Source: JALHSW01 sp963720675
GTDB taxonomy: Bacteria; Actinomycetota; Acidimicrobiia; IMCC26256; PALSA-555
Assembly (NCBI GenBank): GCA_963720675.1
Contig: CAVRGH010000010.1
Coordinates: forward strand, 1,984,001-2,048,000
Direction of reading: 5' to 3'
Length of the DNA stretch: 64,000 bases
The position numbers were made by a program, and so were the translations under genes. The notes below the pieces were generated by a model. It ran no database searches and was not told the DNA's origin. It saw nothing but the letters and a program-made list of their open reading frames with translations. Of this stretch, positions 34,718 to 44,002 are shown piece by piece. Positions within the stretch are counted from its first letter, which is position 1. Every line of letters begins with the position of its first letter.

Positions 34718-35964
34718 ATGACGAGCACTGCGGGGCACGAGCCGGGCGCCGAGATCTTCCTCGATCCGTTCGCCCCCGGGTTCTTCGACGACCCGTACCG
34801 CCAGTACCGGGAGCTCCGGGAGCGGGCCCCGGTCCACCAGAGCCCGCTCGGTCCCTGGACGCTCCTCCGCTACGAGGACTGCGCCCGGCTGGTCCGGGAC
34901 CCGACCCTGTCGGTCGAGGAGGCCAACGTCAGCAGCGGCACCGCTCGCCGGGAGCTCTTCGCGGCTGCCGGCTACGACCGTCCCGACCGGGGATCGCTGG
35001 CGATCCTCAACCTCGACCCACCGGACCACACCCGCATCCGTCGCCTCGCCCAGAAGGCCTTCACGCCGCGCCGCGTGGAGTCGCTGATCCCACCGGTGCA
35101 GCAGCTCGTCGACGGGATGCTCGACGACGCGCTCGCCGCGGCAGCGACGGCCGGTTCGACGTCATCGCCGACCTCGCGTTCCCCCTCCCGTTCGCGGTGA
35201 TCTCCGAGATGCTCGGCATGCCCGAGGGCGATCGCGACGAGCTGCGCGGCTGGTCGCACACCATGGTGAAGTCGCTCGAGCCGACCATCACGCCCGACGA
35301 CGTGCCGCTGCTCATCGACGCGTCCGACCACATGATCGAGCACGTGCATGCCGCGATCGAAGCGAAGCGTCGCCAACCGGCCGACGACCTCCTCAGTGCG
35401 TTGATCGCCGTCGAGGAGGAAGGCGACCGCCTGTCGACCGAAGAGCTCGTCGCGCAGGTGGTGCTCCTGTTCATCGCCGGCCACGAGACGACCGTGAACC
35501 TCATCGGGAACGGCATGGTCGCGTTGCTCCGGAACCCCGACCAGCTCGCGTTGCTGCGCGCCACGCCGGAGCTGATCGGCAACGCGATCGACGAGCTGCT
35601 GCGCTACGACTCGCCGGTGCAGTTCACCCGCCGCATCACACTGACGCCCTTCGAGATCGACGGACACGCGGTCGAAGCGGGCACCCTGATCTTCGCCATC
35701 CTCGGCGCCGCGAACCACGACCCGGAGCACTTCGGCCCGACCGCGGACGCGCTCGATCTCACCCGCCGGGACGCGCCCCACCACCTGTCGTTCGGCGGCG
35801 GTGTCCACCACTGCCTCGGCGCCGTCCTCGCCCGGATGGAGGCCCGCATCGCGATCGGCACGGTGACGGCCCGCTTTGCCGACCTCGAGCTCGCGACCGA
35901 CCACCCGGCGTGGAACGGGAGGATGGTCCTGCGCGGCCTCGACTGCCTGCCCGTGCGCACCTGA
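34718..35964 (+). CDS. cytochrome P450, frameshifted
   Basis: About 415 aa haem monooxygenase. The N-terminal part runs to VDGMLDDALAAAA in one frame; the rest resumes as DGRFDVIADLAFPLPFAVI in the next frame, with the switch near 35140-35152. The I-helix oxygen motif is FIAGHETTVNLIG, the ExxR motif is in DELLRYDSPVQFTRR, and the haem loop is HLSFGGGVHHCLGA with the cysteine ligand. The substrate is unknown, and no ferredoxin or reductase gene is adjacent. It is on the opposite strand to the flanking conserved genes, so it looks like an insertion into them. The product is intact apart from the shift. Confidence 0.88.
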
Positions 35965-35986
35965 CTGGTCGCCGAAGCAGCTCGGT

Positions 35987-37486
35987 TCAGGCGGTCTCGA
36001 TCCACAGGGACTCGACGGCGTCGCGGTCCAGGGTGTGCAGGTCGTCTCCGCGGTCGGCGGCGAGGAGCTCCATGCGCTCGAAGTGCTCCTTGAACCGCGA
36101 CGACCAGCCGCGCAGGGCGGACTCGGTGTCGATGCCGCGTGAGCGGGCCAGCGCGACGGCGGAGGCGAGGAGCTCACCGAGCTCGGCCTCCGTGTCGTCG
36201 GCCGCACCCTCCCGCAGGACTTCGACCGAGCCCTGGATGCGATCCAGCGACGCCGCGGCATCCCCCGGGTCCAGCCCGACCGACGCAGCCTTCCGCAACA
36301 GCTTGTGCGCGTAGAGCAGTGAGGGCAGTCCGGGGGTGATCCCCGCCACGATCGACGACACGCCCTTCTCCGCCTTCTTGATCTGCTCCCAGTTCGCCAT
36401 GACCGCGTCGCTCGTCGTGGCATCGACGTCGCCGAACACATGGGGGTGTCTGCGGACGAGCTTGTCGTGGATGCCGGTGGCCACGTCGGACATGTCGAAC
36501 GCGCCCACCTCGTCCGCGAGCACCGCGTGGAAGACGACCTGGTAGAGCAGGTCGCCGAGCTCGTCGGCGAGCTCCACGTAGGCCGGATCGTCGGGCGCGG
36601 TGTCGGCGGGTGCCCGCGCGGGCAGGCGCTCGACCGCCTCGACGACCTCGTAGCTCTCCTCCAGCAGGTACCGGGTCAGGGAGTGGTGGGTCTGCTCGGC
36701 GTCCCAGGCACAGCCACCGGGGCCGCGCAGCTGCTCCGCGAGCGCGAGCAGGCGAGCGAACGCGCCGGCGCTCGAGCGCTCGACGACCGCCGACCGCCGC
36801 AGCGCAGCCGCAGGGACGTACACCGACGTGAGGTGGTCGGGCTCGACGCACCGATCGAGCTCGACGAGGGCGACGTCGACGACCTGCTCGTCGGGGAGCC
36901 CGACCCGCTGGACGACGGTCACCACCGTGTCGGGCGCGAGCCGCTCCAGCAACGCGAGCTTCACGTCACCGAGCACCAGTCGGTCGTCGCACTGGGCGAT
37001 GAGCACCGGGGCACCCGTGTCGAGGGCGTCGACACCGAGCGCGCGTCCGTCGACGACCCGTGCACCGCGGGCCATCGGGTCGACGCCGAGTCGCGCCCAG
37101 GCGGCGTCCGCGAACGACAGCCCGGGAACGACCGCGAGCCGGATCTGGCCGGCGTGCGCCGCTTCGTGGAGCAGCTCGACCGTCCGCTCGGCGACCACCG
37201 GGCTCCCGGGTACCGCGTACACGACCTCGCCGTGCTCCGTCGCTGCGGCGACCAACCGCTCGACGATCCCGGCGTAGAGGGCATCGAAGTCTTCGGCGGC
37301 CTCGTAGGCCTCGTCGAACGACGTGCAGGTCAGCCCGTCGGCGAGGAGGTCGTCGACCGCCGGATGCCGGACGGTGCGGACGAAGCGCGTCGGACTCGCA
37401 GCGAACGCGGCGCGTGCCGCGGGGAGCAGGAGGTCGCTGCCGCCCGGACCGAGTCCGACGACCACGACTCGACCGGAGGCACCCAC
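35987..37486 (-). CDS. mazG: tetrapyrrole methylase-like/MazG fusion (YabN type)
   Basis: 499 aa two-domain protein. Residues 1-220 follow the SAM-dependent tetrapyrrole methylase fold, VVVVGLGPGGSDLLLPAA at the start and YAVPGSPVVAERTVELL in the middle, as in Bacillus YabN. Residues 235-490 are a MazG nucleotide pyrophosphohydrolase with GGCAWDAEQTHHSLTRYLLEESYEVVEAVE and ELADELGDLLYQVVFHA, carrying the paired acidic metal ligands. It removes pyrophosphate from (d)NTPs. GTG 37486 lies four bases after the PpiC-like stop. The order mfd-ppiC-mazG is common in actinobacteria. Confidence 0.9.
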   Translation of the reverse strand: MGASGRVVVVGLGPGGSDLLLPAARAAFAASPTRFVRTVRHPAVDDLLADGLTCTSFDEAYEAAEDFDALYAGIVERLVAAATEHGEVVYAVPGSPVVAERTVELLHEAAHAGQIRLAVVPGLSFADAAWARLGVDPMARGARVVDGRALGVDALDTGAPVLIAQCDDRLVLGDVKLALLERLAPDTVVTVVQRVGLPDEQVVDVALVELDRCVEPDHLTSVYVPAAALRRSAVVERSSAGAFARLLALAEQLRGPGGCAWDAEQTHHSLTRYLLEESYEVVEAVERLPARAPADTAPDDPAYVELADELGDLLYQVVFHAVLADEVGAFDMSDVATGIHDKLVRRHPHVFGDVDATTSDAVMANWEQIKKAEKGVSSIVAGITPGLPSLLYAHKLLRKAASVGLDPGDAAASLDRIQGSVEVLREGAADDTEAELGELLASAVALARSRGIDTESALRGWSSRFKEHFERMELLAADRGDDLHTLDRDAVESLWIETA

Positions 37487-37490
37487 GAGC

Positions 37491-38468
37491 TCAGCCGCTG
37501 CCGGACGTGGTGGCCGCCTGGGACCCGGCTCGGGTGCCGGTCGCCAAGGGCGGCATCACCTGACCGTTGCGTGGGTCCCACGTGCCGTACCGCTCGTCGA
37601 CGGTGACCTTGGCGTCGCGGCTCCGGCCGAGCACCTCCTGGAGCGCGACCTGCTGCACGTCGGCCGCGGGAGGGTCGCCGGTGACGAGGATGAGGTGGTA
37701 GCCGAACTGGGTCTGCACCGGGTCGGACACGACCCCGATCGGTTGCGCCGCGGCGACCGAAGCGAACGGCTCGACGAACTGCTGACCGTCGATGCACCCG
37801 AGCGCGCCCCCGGCCGACGCGGAACCGTCCTTCGACGTCGACTTGGCGACCTCGGCGAAGTTCCCACCTTTGTCCAACGCCTGCTTGATCGAGGCGGCCT
37901 GCGCCTCGGTGTCGACGAGGATGTGCGAGACGTACCGGCCCGACGGACACGACGCGGTGATCTGGTCCTGCAGCGCGGGCGTCGGGTTCGCGAGGACCGC
38001 CGCCTCCAGCACCGCGACGTCGGTCCAACGATCGTTCAGGTCGTTCCGGAACCACTCGGGCATGGTCGAGAAGATCGCGTCGCCACCGAGCGACTGGACC
38101 GCGAGCTCATGGCCGCGCGTCTTGTCGTCCTGGGTGACCTCGAGCCCCTGCCGCTCGACCGCCTGCGCCGCCCCGGTCTGGGCGATGCGCAGCCCGAGCC
38201 AGCCCGCGCTCGTCGTCGAGGTCACGGTCCCCGGGATCGTCGAGACCTGCGCCACCTGCTGCCCCTGGGCCGCCGCCTGCTGGATCGCGTCCTGCAACGC
38301 CTGGTTGTCGGCGAGTGCGGCGAGCTCGGCGTCGACCGATCGTTGCGAGACGTCCTCGCCGCGCACGGTGTAGGCGGTCGGACCGTCGGAGGTGAGGCCG
38401 TAGGCGATCGCCCCGAGGACGAGTCCGACGACGGCGACACACGCGAAGATGGCGAGGAAGCGCTTCAT
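37491..38468 (-). CDS. SurA/PpiC-type peptidyl-prolyl isomerase, membrane anchored
   Basis: 325 aa exported foldase. It starts MKRFLAIFACVAVVGLVLGA, an uncleaved anchor or signal segment without a lipobox cysteine. A SurA-N-like helical domain follows, then the parvulin domain with YVSHILVDTEAQAASIKQAL, GGNFAEVAKSTSKDGSA and FGYHLILVTGD. It should assist folding of secreted proteins. The ATG overlaps the Mfd stop (ATGA at 38465-38468), so the genes are coupled. A histidine and cysteine pair (ITASCPSGRYVSH and GGALGCIDG) could form a disulphide. Confidence 0.85.
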   Translation of the reverse strand: MKRFLAIFACVAVVGLVLGAIAYGLTSDGPTAYTVRGEDVSQRSVDAELAALADNQALQDAIQQAAAQGQQVAQVSTIPGTVTSTTSAGWLGLRIAQTGAAQAVERQGLEVTQDDKTRGHELAVQSLGGDAIFSTMPEWFRNDLNDRWTDVAVLEAAVLANPTPALQDQITASCPSGRYVSHILVDTEAQAASIKQALDKGGNFAEVAKSTSKDGSASAGGALGCIDGQQFVEPFASVAAAQPIGVVSDPVQTQFGYHLILVTGDPPAADVQQVALQEVLGRSRDAKVTVDERYGTWDPRNGQVMPPLATGTRAGSQAATTSGSG

Positions 38469-41400
38469 GGCGCTGAGGAGCCTAGTTTCCCGTCCCGTTC
38501 GGCCCCGTTCGGCGCCGGCCCGGGTGCAGGGCTCGATGCCGTGTCGGGAGCCGGCTCCGGCGGCGGGAGCAGCTCCTCGAGCAGCGCGACCAGGCGGGCG
38601 GCGGTCTCGGCCGGCGGGACCTTCACCGGCACCAACACCTCCTCGCTGCTGACCTTCGCGCCCGGAGCGATGCGCTCGAGCCGCACCTTCTTCGACTGGG
38701 GCAGGTCCAGGCCCCGGAACCGGGCTGCGCCTCCAGCGACGGTGACGCTCCGCACGCCCGTGCGCACGCACTCGGCCCGGAGGCGCGCGGCAGCGAGCAG
38801 CGCCTCGGCCGGCGCTGGTGGCGGGCCGTACCGGTCGATCCACTCCTGACGGACGTCCTCGACATCGGCCGGCACCGTGACCGCAGCGAGGCGCCGGTAG
38901 GCCTCCATGCGCACGTCGTCCCGCGCGACGTAGTCAGCGGGGAGGTGTGCGTCGACGGGGAGGTCGATCGTGATCTCGATCGGTTCCTCGGGCACGTGCC
39001 CCGTGAGCTCGCCGACTGCTTCGGTCACGAGCTGGCAGTAGAGGTCGAAGCCGACCGCGGCGATGTGCCCGGACTGGCCTTCACCGAGCAGGTTCCCCGC
39101 GCCGCGGATCTCGAGGTCGCGCATCGCGATCTTGAAGCCCGACCCGAGCTCGGTGAACTCGCCGATCGTCTTGAGTCGCTCGTACGCCTCCTCGCTCAGC
39201 ACCCGGTCACGCGGATGGAAGAGGTACGCGTACGCGCGCTGGCCCCGACGGCCGACGCGGCCGCGCAGCTGGTACAGCTGCGAGAGCCCGAGGCGATCCG
39301 CTCGGTCGACGATGAGCGTGTTGGTCGTCGGGATGTCGAGGCCGCTCTCGACGATCGTCGTGCACACCAGCACGTCGAACTTCCGATCGACGAAGTCGAG
39401 GACCACACGCTCGAGCCGGGCTTCGTCCATCTGCCCGTGAGCGATTCCCACCCGCGCTTCCGGGACGAGCTCGCGCACGTGCTCGGCGATGAAGTCGATG
39501 TCCTTCACCTGGTTGTGCACGAAGAAGACCTGACCTTCGCGTAGCAGCTCGCGACGGATCGCCTCGGCGACGGCCCGGTCGTCGTCCTCGCCGACGTAGG
39601 TGAGGATCGGCTGGCGGTCCTCGGGCGGCGTGTTCACGAGCGACAGGTCGCGGATCCCGGTGAGCGAGAGCTCGAGCGTGCGGGGGATCGGAGTGGCGGA
39701 GAGGGTCAGCACGTCGATGCCGGTCCGGATCTTCTTGACCATCTCCTTGTGCTGCACGCCGAAGCGCTGCTCCTCGTCGATCACGAGGAGACCGAGCTGC
39801 GAGAAGGTGACGTCGTCGGACAGCAGCCGGTGCGTGCCGATCACCACGTCGACGTCACCCGAGGCCACGCCGGCGACGACCGCGGACTGCTGCTTGGGGG
39901 TGAGGAAGCGCGAGAGCACCTCGACCCGGACCGGGTACCCGGCGAACCGCTCCGAGAACGTCTGACCGTGCTGGTCGGCCAGGAGCGTGGTGGGGACGAG
40001 GATCGCCACCTGCGTCCCGTCCTGGACGGCCTTGAACGCGGCCCGGACCGCGATCTCGGTCTTCCCGAAGCCGACGTCGCCGCAGACGAGCCGGTCCATC
40101 GGGATCGGCTGCTCCATGTCGGCCTTGACCTCGTCGATCGCTCGCTGTTGGTCGGGCGTCTCCTCGAAGGGGAAGGCCTCCTCGACCTCACGCTGCCACG
40201 GCGTGTCCGGCGGGAACGCGCGACCGGGGCTCGCGAGGCGCGTTCGGTAGAGCACCACGAGCTCCTGTGCGATCTCGCGCACGGCCGAGCGCACACGCGA
40301 CTTCGACTTCTCGAAGTCCGCGCCGCCCATGCGGTGGAGGGCCGGCGTCTCGCCGCCGGTATACCTGCGGACCGTGTGGACCTGGTCCGTCGGGATGTAG
40401 AGCTTGTCGCCGCCCTTGTACTCGAGCAGGAGGTAGTCGCGGGCCGCGCCACCGATGGCGCGCTGCACCATCCCCGAATAGCGCGCGACACCGTGGACCT
40501 GGTGCACGACGAAGTCGCCGGGGGTCAGCGCGTCGTAGAGGTCGGCCCCCTTGCGCGCGCCGCGCGGTCGGCGGTGCACCCGTCGCCGTCCGGTGAGGTC
40601 CGACTCCGCGACGAGCGCGATCCCTGCACTCGAGACGATCACGCCGCGGTCCAGCGAAGCGACGACGATCCCGATCGTGCCCGGCGCGATCGCACCGAAC
40701 GACGTGTCGACCCCGTCCTCGCCGAGCACGTGCGCGAGGCGCTCGGCCGAACCGGTCCCCTCGGCGGCCAGCACGACCCGCGCGCCACTGCCGGCCAACG
40801 CTCGGAGCCGCTGCGCGAGCCCGACCGAGTCACCGGCGACCGGATCGAACGCGGTGGCGCCGAGGTGGGCGGTGTCGGGACCCTCGGGTGAGGCGAGGAT
40901 GTGCGTCGCGCCGGCCCGCGTGTGCTCGAGCAGGCGGTCGAACGGCAGGGTCAGCTGCGGGAACTCCGAGCCCGTCGCACCCCACGTGCCGGACAGGGTC
41001 GCCGCGAGGGACTCCTCCTCGTCGAGCAGCTCCTGGGCCCGATCCCGCATCCGCCGCGGCTCGCACAACAGCACGAGCGCGTCGTCCGGGAGGAGGTCGG
41101 GGAGGAGGCGCTCGCCTCCGTCGAGGCCGGGCGCCGAGAGCCACGGGAGCCATGACTCCATGCCGTCGAACGTCTGGCCCTCGGCGAGTCGTTCCCAGTG
41201 CTCCGCGCCCCACGGCTCGGCGGTGACGAGCGCGGCGGCCCGGGCCCGCACCTCGTCGGTGGGGAGCAGCTCGCGGGCCGGGAAGATCTGGACGCCGTCG
41301 ACGTCGTGGGTCGACCGCTGGTCGGCGACCGCGAACGCCGAGAGCCGATCGACCTCGTCGCCCCAGAGGTCGATCCGGACCGGGTGGTCGTCGGTGACCG

Positions 41401-41962
41401 GGTACACGTCGACGATCGAGCCGCGCACGGCGACCTCGCCCCGCGCCTCGACCTGGTACTCGCGGCGGTACCCGAGGTCGACGAGGCGCGCGACGAGCGC
41501 ATCGCGGTCGACCTGGTCGCGCGGACGGATGATGACGGGTTCGATCTCCTCGACGTGCGGGCCGAGCCGCTGGACGAGCGCCCGGACCGGCGCGACGACC
41601 ACGGCGGGCGGTGACGCGGTGCGGAGCCGCCAGAGCACGCGAAGGCGTCGACCCATCGTCTCGAGCGACGGCGACACCCGCTCGAACGGGAGCGTCTCCC
41701 AGGCCGGGAAGGTCTCGACGTCGCCTGCGGGCAGGAAGCAGGCGAGGTCGTGCGCGATGCGCTCGGCCTCGTCCTGGGTGGGGACCACGACGACGATGGG
41801 GCGGCGGGTGGTCGTCCCGACCAGCGCGGCGACGAAGAGCGCACGTCCGGCATCGGGCACCGACACGACCGCGTCGCGGCCCACGACGGCGCGCAGCGCC
41901 GGCTCCTCGGCGAGGAGCGTCGCCAGCGGGGCGAGCGGTGCAGCGGTGGTGTCAGGAGTCAT
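38465..41962 (-). CDS. mfd: transcription-repair coupling factor
   Basis: About 1165 aa DNA translocase that removes stalled RNA polymerase and recruits UvrA. The N-terminal UvrB-like modules include FPAWETLPFERVSPSLETMG; then the RNA-polymerase interaction domain KGADLYDALTPGDFVVHQVHG, and the helicase motifs VCGDVGFGKTEIAVRAAF (Walker A), VIDEEQRFGV (DEEQ box) and ATPIPRTLELS. The TRG and C-terminal domains read RRGQRAYAYLF and GEGQSGHIAAVGFDLYCQL. ATG 41962 is chosen; GTG 41995 in frame is possible. The length is normal for the family. Confidence 0.95.
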   Translation of the reverse strand: MTPDTTAAPLAPLATLLAEEPALRAVVGRDAVVSVPDAGRALFVAALVGTTTRRPIVVVVPTQDEAERIAHDLACFLPAGDVETFPAWETLPFERVSPSLETMGRRLRVLWRLRTASPPAVVVAPVRALVQRLGPHVEEIEPVIIRPRDQVDRDALVARLVDLGYRREYQVEARGEVAVRGSIVDVYPVTDDHPVRIDLWGDEVDRLSAFAVADQRSTHDVDGVQIFPARELLPTDEVRARAAALVTAEPWGAEHWERLAEGQTFDGMESWLPWLSAPGLDGGERLLPDLLPDDALVLLCEPRRMRDRAQELLDEEESLAATLSGTWGATGSEFPQLTLPFDRLLEHTRAGATHILASPEGPDTAHLGATAFDPVAGDSVGLAQRLRALAGSGARVVLAAEGTGSAERLAHVLGEDGVDTSFGAIAPGTIGIVVASLDRGVIVSSAGIALVAESDLTGRRRVHRRPRGARKGADLYDALTPGDFVVHQVHGVARYSGMVQRAIGGAARDYLLLEYKGGDKLYIPTDQVHTVRRYTGGETPALHRMGGADFEKSKSRVRSAVREIAQELVVLYRTRLASPGRAFPPDTPWQREVEEAFPFEETPDQQRAIDEVKADMEQPIPMDRLVCGDVGFGKTEIAVRAAFKAVQDGTQVAILVPTTLLADQHGQTFSERFAGYPVRVEVLSRFLTPKQQSAVVAGVASGDVDVVIGTHRLLSDDVTFSQLGLLVIDEEQRFGVQHKEMVKKIRTGIDVLTLSATPIPRTLELSLTGIRDLSLVNTPPEDRQPILTYVGEDDDRAVAEAIRRELLREGQVFFVHNQVKDIDFIAEHVRELVPEARVGIAHGQMDEARLERVVLDFVDRKFDVLVCTTIVESGLDIPTTNTLIVDRADRLGLSQLYQLRGRVGRRGQRAYAYLFHPRDRVLSEEAYERLKTIGEFTELGSGFKIAMRDLEIRGAGNLLGEGQSGHIAAVGFDLYCQLVTEAVGELTGHVPEEPIEITIDLPVDAHLPADYVARDDVRMEAYRRLAAVTVPADVEDVRQEWIDRYGPPPAPAEALLAAARLRAECVRTGVRSVTVAGGAARFRGLDLPQSKKVRLERIAPGAKVSSEEVLVPVKVPPAETAARLVALLEELLPPPEPAPDTASSPAPGPAPNGAERDGKLGSSAP

Positions 41963-41985
41963 CGGGTCCGTGGGAGGCCTCCGGC

Positions 41986-42032
41986 TTCTTGGCACGTTGG
42001 CACGCGCTCTGCGCGTACGAGCGTGCCAAGAA
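41986..42032. terminator. hairpin between aminotransferase and mfd
   Basis: TTCTTGGCACG (41986-41996) pairs with CGTGCCAAGAA (42022-42032), a perfect 11-bp stem. A second copy of TTGGCACG at 41997-42004 could pair with the same right arm, giving two alternative hairpins. It lies directly after the aminotransferase stop and 24 bases before the mfd start. Nearly the same stem occurs at 29467-29513. Confidence 0.55.
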
Positions 42033-42035
42033 CCC

Positions 42036-43382
42036 TCAATCCAGGAGCTCGGCGACGGCGGCGGCGAAGACCTCGGTGTGGCGGTCGACGTCGGCCGGGG
42101 TGTGGGCCGGGCAGAACAGCGCCATGTTGTGGAACGGGGTGAGCAGGATGCCGCGGTTCAGTGCGTAGAGGTGCATGAACCCGTCGAGCTCGTGGTCGAC
42201 GGCCGCCGCAGCCTCGCCGCCGGTCCGGGGCGCCGGGCAGAACCAGTACTCGGCCCGGGCGCCCAGCTGCTGCACGGTCCAGGGCAGGTCGTGCTCGGCG
42301 ACGACGCCCGCCACACCGGACGCCCACCGCTCGGCGAGCGGGATCGCGACGGCGAAGTCCTCGTCGCGCAGCGCCCCCGCCAGCGTGCCCCGCACCGCGG
42401 CGAGCGACAGTGCGTTGGCCGCGAGGGTCCCGCCGACGCCGCTCACGTCGGTGTCCTCCCCCGCCATCACGTCGGCGACCCGCGCGGCCACGTCCGCCGA
42501 CATCCCGTACGCCGCCGCGGGCACGCCGCCCGCGATCGGCTTGCCGATCACGAGGAGATCGGGGTCGAGGCCCCACGCCCGCGTCGCCCCACCCGGGCCG
42601 GCGCAGATCGTGTGGGTCTCGTCGATGATCAGCAGCGTCCCGGTCCGACGGGTGATCTCGCGCAGCCGGTCGTGGAACCCGTCGTCGGGCAGCACGATCC
42701 CGATGTTGGTGAGCGCAGGTTCCGCCAGGACGCACGCGACCTCCTCCGTCGCGAGTGCGCGCTCGAGGGCCTCGGCGTCGTTGAACTCCACGACCACCGT
42801 GGTCTCCCGCGGGTCGACCGGCGGCCCGGTGTTGCCCGGACGCGGGATCACCTTGCCGTCGCCGTCGAGCGCGACGAGCGTCTCGTCGACCGTGCCGTGG
42901 TAGCACCAGTTGAAGACGAGGATCTTCGACCGCCCCGTCGCGAAGCGCGCGAGCCGCATCGCGAAGCGGTTCGCGTCGGTCGCCGAGAGCGCGAGCTGCC
43001 AGATGGGAAGTCCGAAGCGCTCGCTCAGCTCGTCACCGACGCCGACCGAGTCCTCGGTCGGCAGCATCATGGTGAGCCCGCGCGGTGCCTGCGCGGCGAG
43101 CGCTGCGAGCGTCGGCGGCGGTGCATGACCCGTCATCGCGCCCGTGTCCCCGAGGCAGAGATCGACGTACTCGTTGCCGTCGACGTCGGTGAAGCGTGCA
43201 CCCTGCGCATGGTCGACGAACACCGGGAACGCACCGGGCCACCGGCGCATCCAGTTCATCGGGACACCACCGAGCAGGTGCGCGCCGGCCTGTTCCGAGA
43301 GCGCCCGCGACTGCGGGTGCGCGTCGTTGAACGCGCCCTCCTCCCGCGCTCGGAGCTTGGCGAGGCGCTCGCGGTCGATCAC
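42036..43382 (-). CDS. class III aminotransferase, glutamate-1-semialdehyde-aminomutase-like
   Basis: 448 aa PLP enzyme. The PLP lysine is in LLVIGKPIAGGVPAAAYG; the Asp contact is in LLIIDETHTICAGPGG; FNWCYHGTVDETL matches the phosphate-binding region. The N-terminal VDGNEYVDLCLGDTGAMTGH is as in HemL. Several changes from the HemL consensus and a different end make the exact substrate uncertain; a general aspartate-aminotransferase-family annotation would also fit. Its ATG overlaps the pth stop (ATGA), so it is coupled to peptidyl-tRNA hydrolase in an otherwise conserved order. It is probably an accessory acquisition placed between pth and mfd. Confidence 0.82.
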   Translation of the reverse strand: MIDRERLAKLRAREEGAFNDAHPQSRALSEQAGAHLLGGVPMNWMRRWPGAFPVFVDHAQGARFTDVDGNEYVDLCLGDTGAMTGHAPPPTLAALAAQAPRGLTMMLPTEDSVGVGDELSERFGLPIWQLALSATDANRFAMRLARFATGRSKILVFNWCYHGTVDETLVALDGDGKVIPRPGNTGPPVDPRETTVVVEFNDAEALERALATEEVACVLAEPALTNIGIVLPDDGFHDRLREITRRTGTLLIIDETHTICAGPGGATRAWGLDPDLLVIGKPIAGGVPAAAYGMSADVAARVADVMAGEDTDVSGVGGTLAANALSLAAVRGTLAGALRDEDFAVAIPLAERWASGVAGVVAEHDLPWTVQQLGARAEYWFCPAPRTGGEAAAAVDHELDGFMHLYALNRGILLTPFHNMALFCPAHTPADVDRHTEVFAAAVAELLD

Positions 43383-43999
43383 GAGCCGGACCCGTTGTAG
43401 CGGTTCATCGCGGCGTCGATCCCGTCGGCGGCGATCGCCTCCACTGCGTCCGCGGCCTCGGCGATGGTGACGTCGACCTCGGCGCGCTCGCGCTTCCCGA
43501 ACTTGCTGAGCACGTGGTCGGCGCCGTGCTCCTTCGAGCTGGGCTTCCCCACCCCGATGCGGATTCGTTGGAACGCGTCGCTGTGCAGGTGCGATTTGAT
43601 CGAGCGCAGCCCGTTGTGCCCGGCCAGCCCACCACCCGACTTCACGCGCAGGGCGGCGACGGGGAGGTCGAGCTCATCGTGCACGACCACGAGCTGCTCG
43701 GGCTCGACGCCGTAGCGCCGTACGAGGAGTCGGACCGACTCGCCCGAGTCGTTCATGTAGGTGAGGGGGACGGCCAGAGCGACCAGCTGCCCGCCGATGC
43801 GGACCTGGTCGGCGCGGGCGCGCTCCTTGCCCTTGCGCAGGCTCGCGCCGTGTCGCTGCGCGAGCAGCTCGACCACCTCGGCGCCGACGTTGTGCTTCGT
43901 GCGCTCGTACTCGGCGCCCGGGTTCCCGAGACCGACCACCAGCAGGTCCGCCGGCGTTCCGGTGCGCGGTGCCGACCGGGCACCGCGCCGTCCCAACAC
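43379..43999 (-). CDS. pth: peptidyl-tRNA hydrolase
   Basis: 206 aa enzyme that frees tRNA from stalled peptidyl-tRNA. Motifs: LLVVGLGNPGAEYERTKHNVG with catalytic histidine and Asn, PLTYMNDSGES, the acid in VVHDELDLPV, and SGGGLAGHNGLRSIKSHL. The first 17 residues (MLGRRGARSAPRTGTPA) are an arginine-rich extension. GTG 43999 is three bases after the L25 stop and the stop overlaps the aminotransferase start, so this is an operon with rplY. Confidence 0.95.
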   Translation of the reverse strand: MLGRRGARSAPRTGTPADLLVVGLGNPGAEYERTKHNVGAEVVELLAQRHGASLRKGKERARADQVRIGGQLVALAVPLTYMNDSGESVRLLVRRYGVEPEQLVVVHDELDLPVAALRVKSGGGLAGHNGLRSIKSHLHSDAFQRIRIGVGKPSSKEHGADHVLSKFGKRERAEVDVTIAEAADAVEAIAADGIDAAMNRYNGSGS

Positions 44000-44002
44000 G
44001 CG

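Noticed and set aside
31292..38468. CRISPR array or mobile element boundaries around the P450 insertion
   Set aside because: No direct repeats, transposase or integrase gene were seen; the P450 is an isolated gene on the opposite strand.
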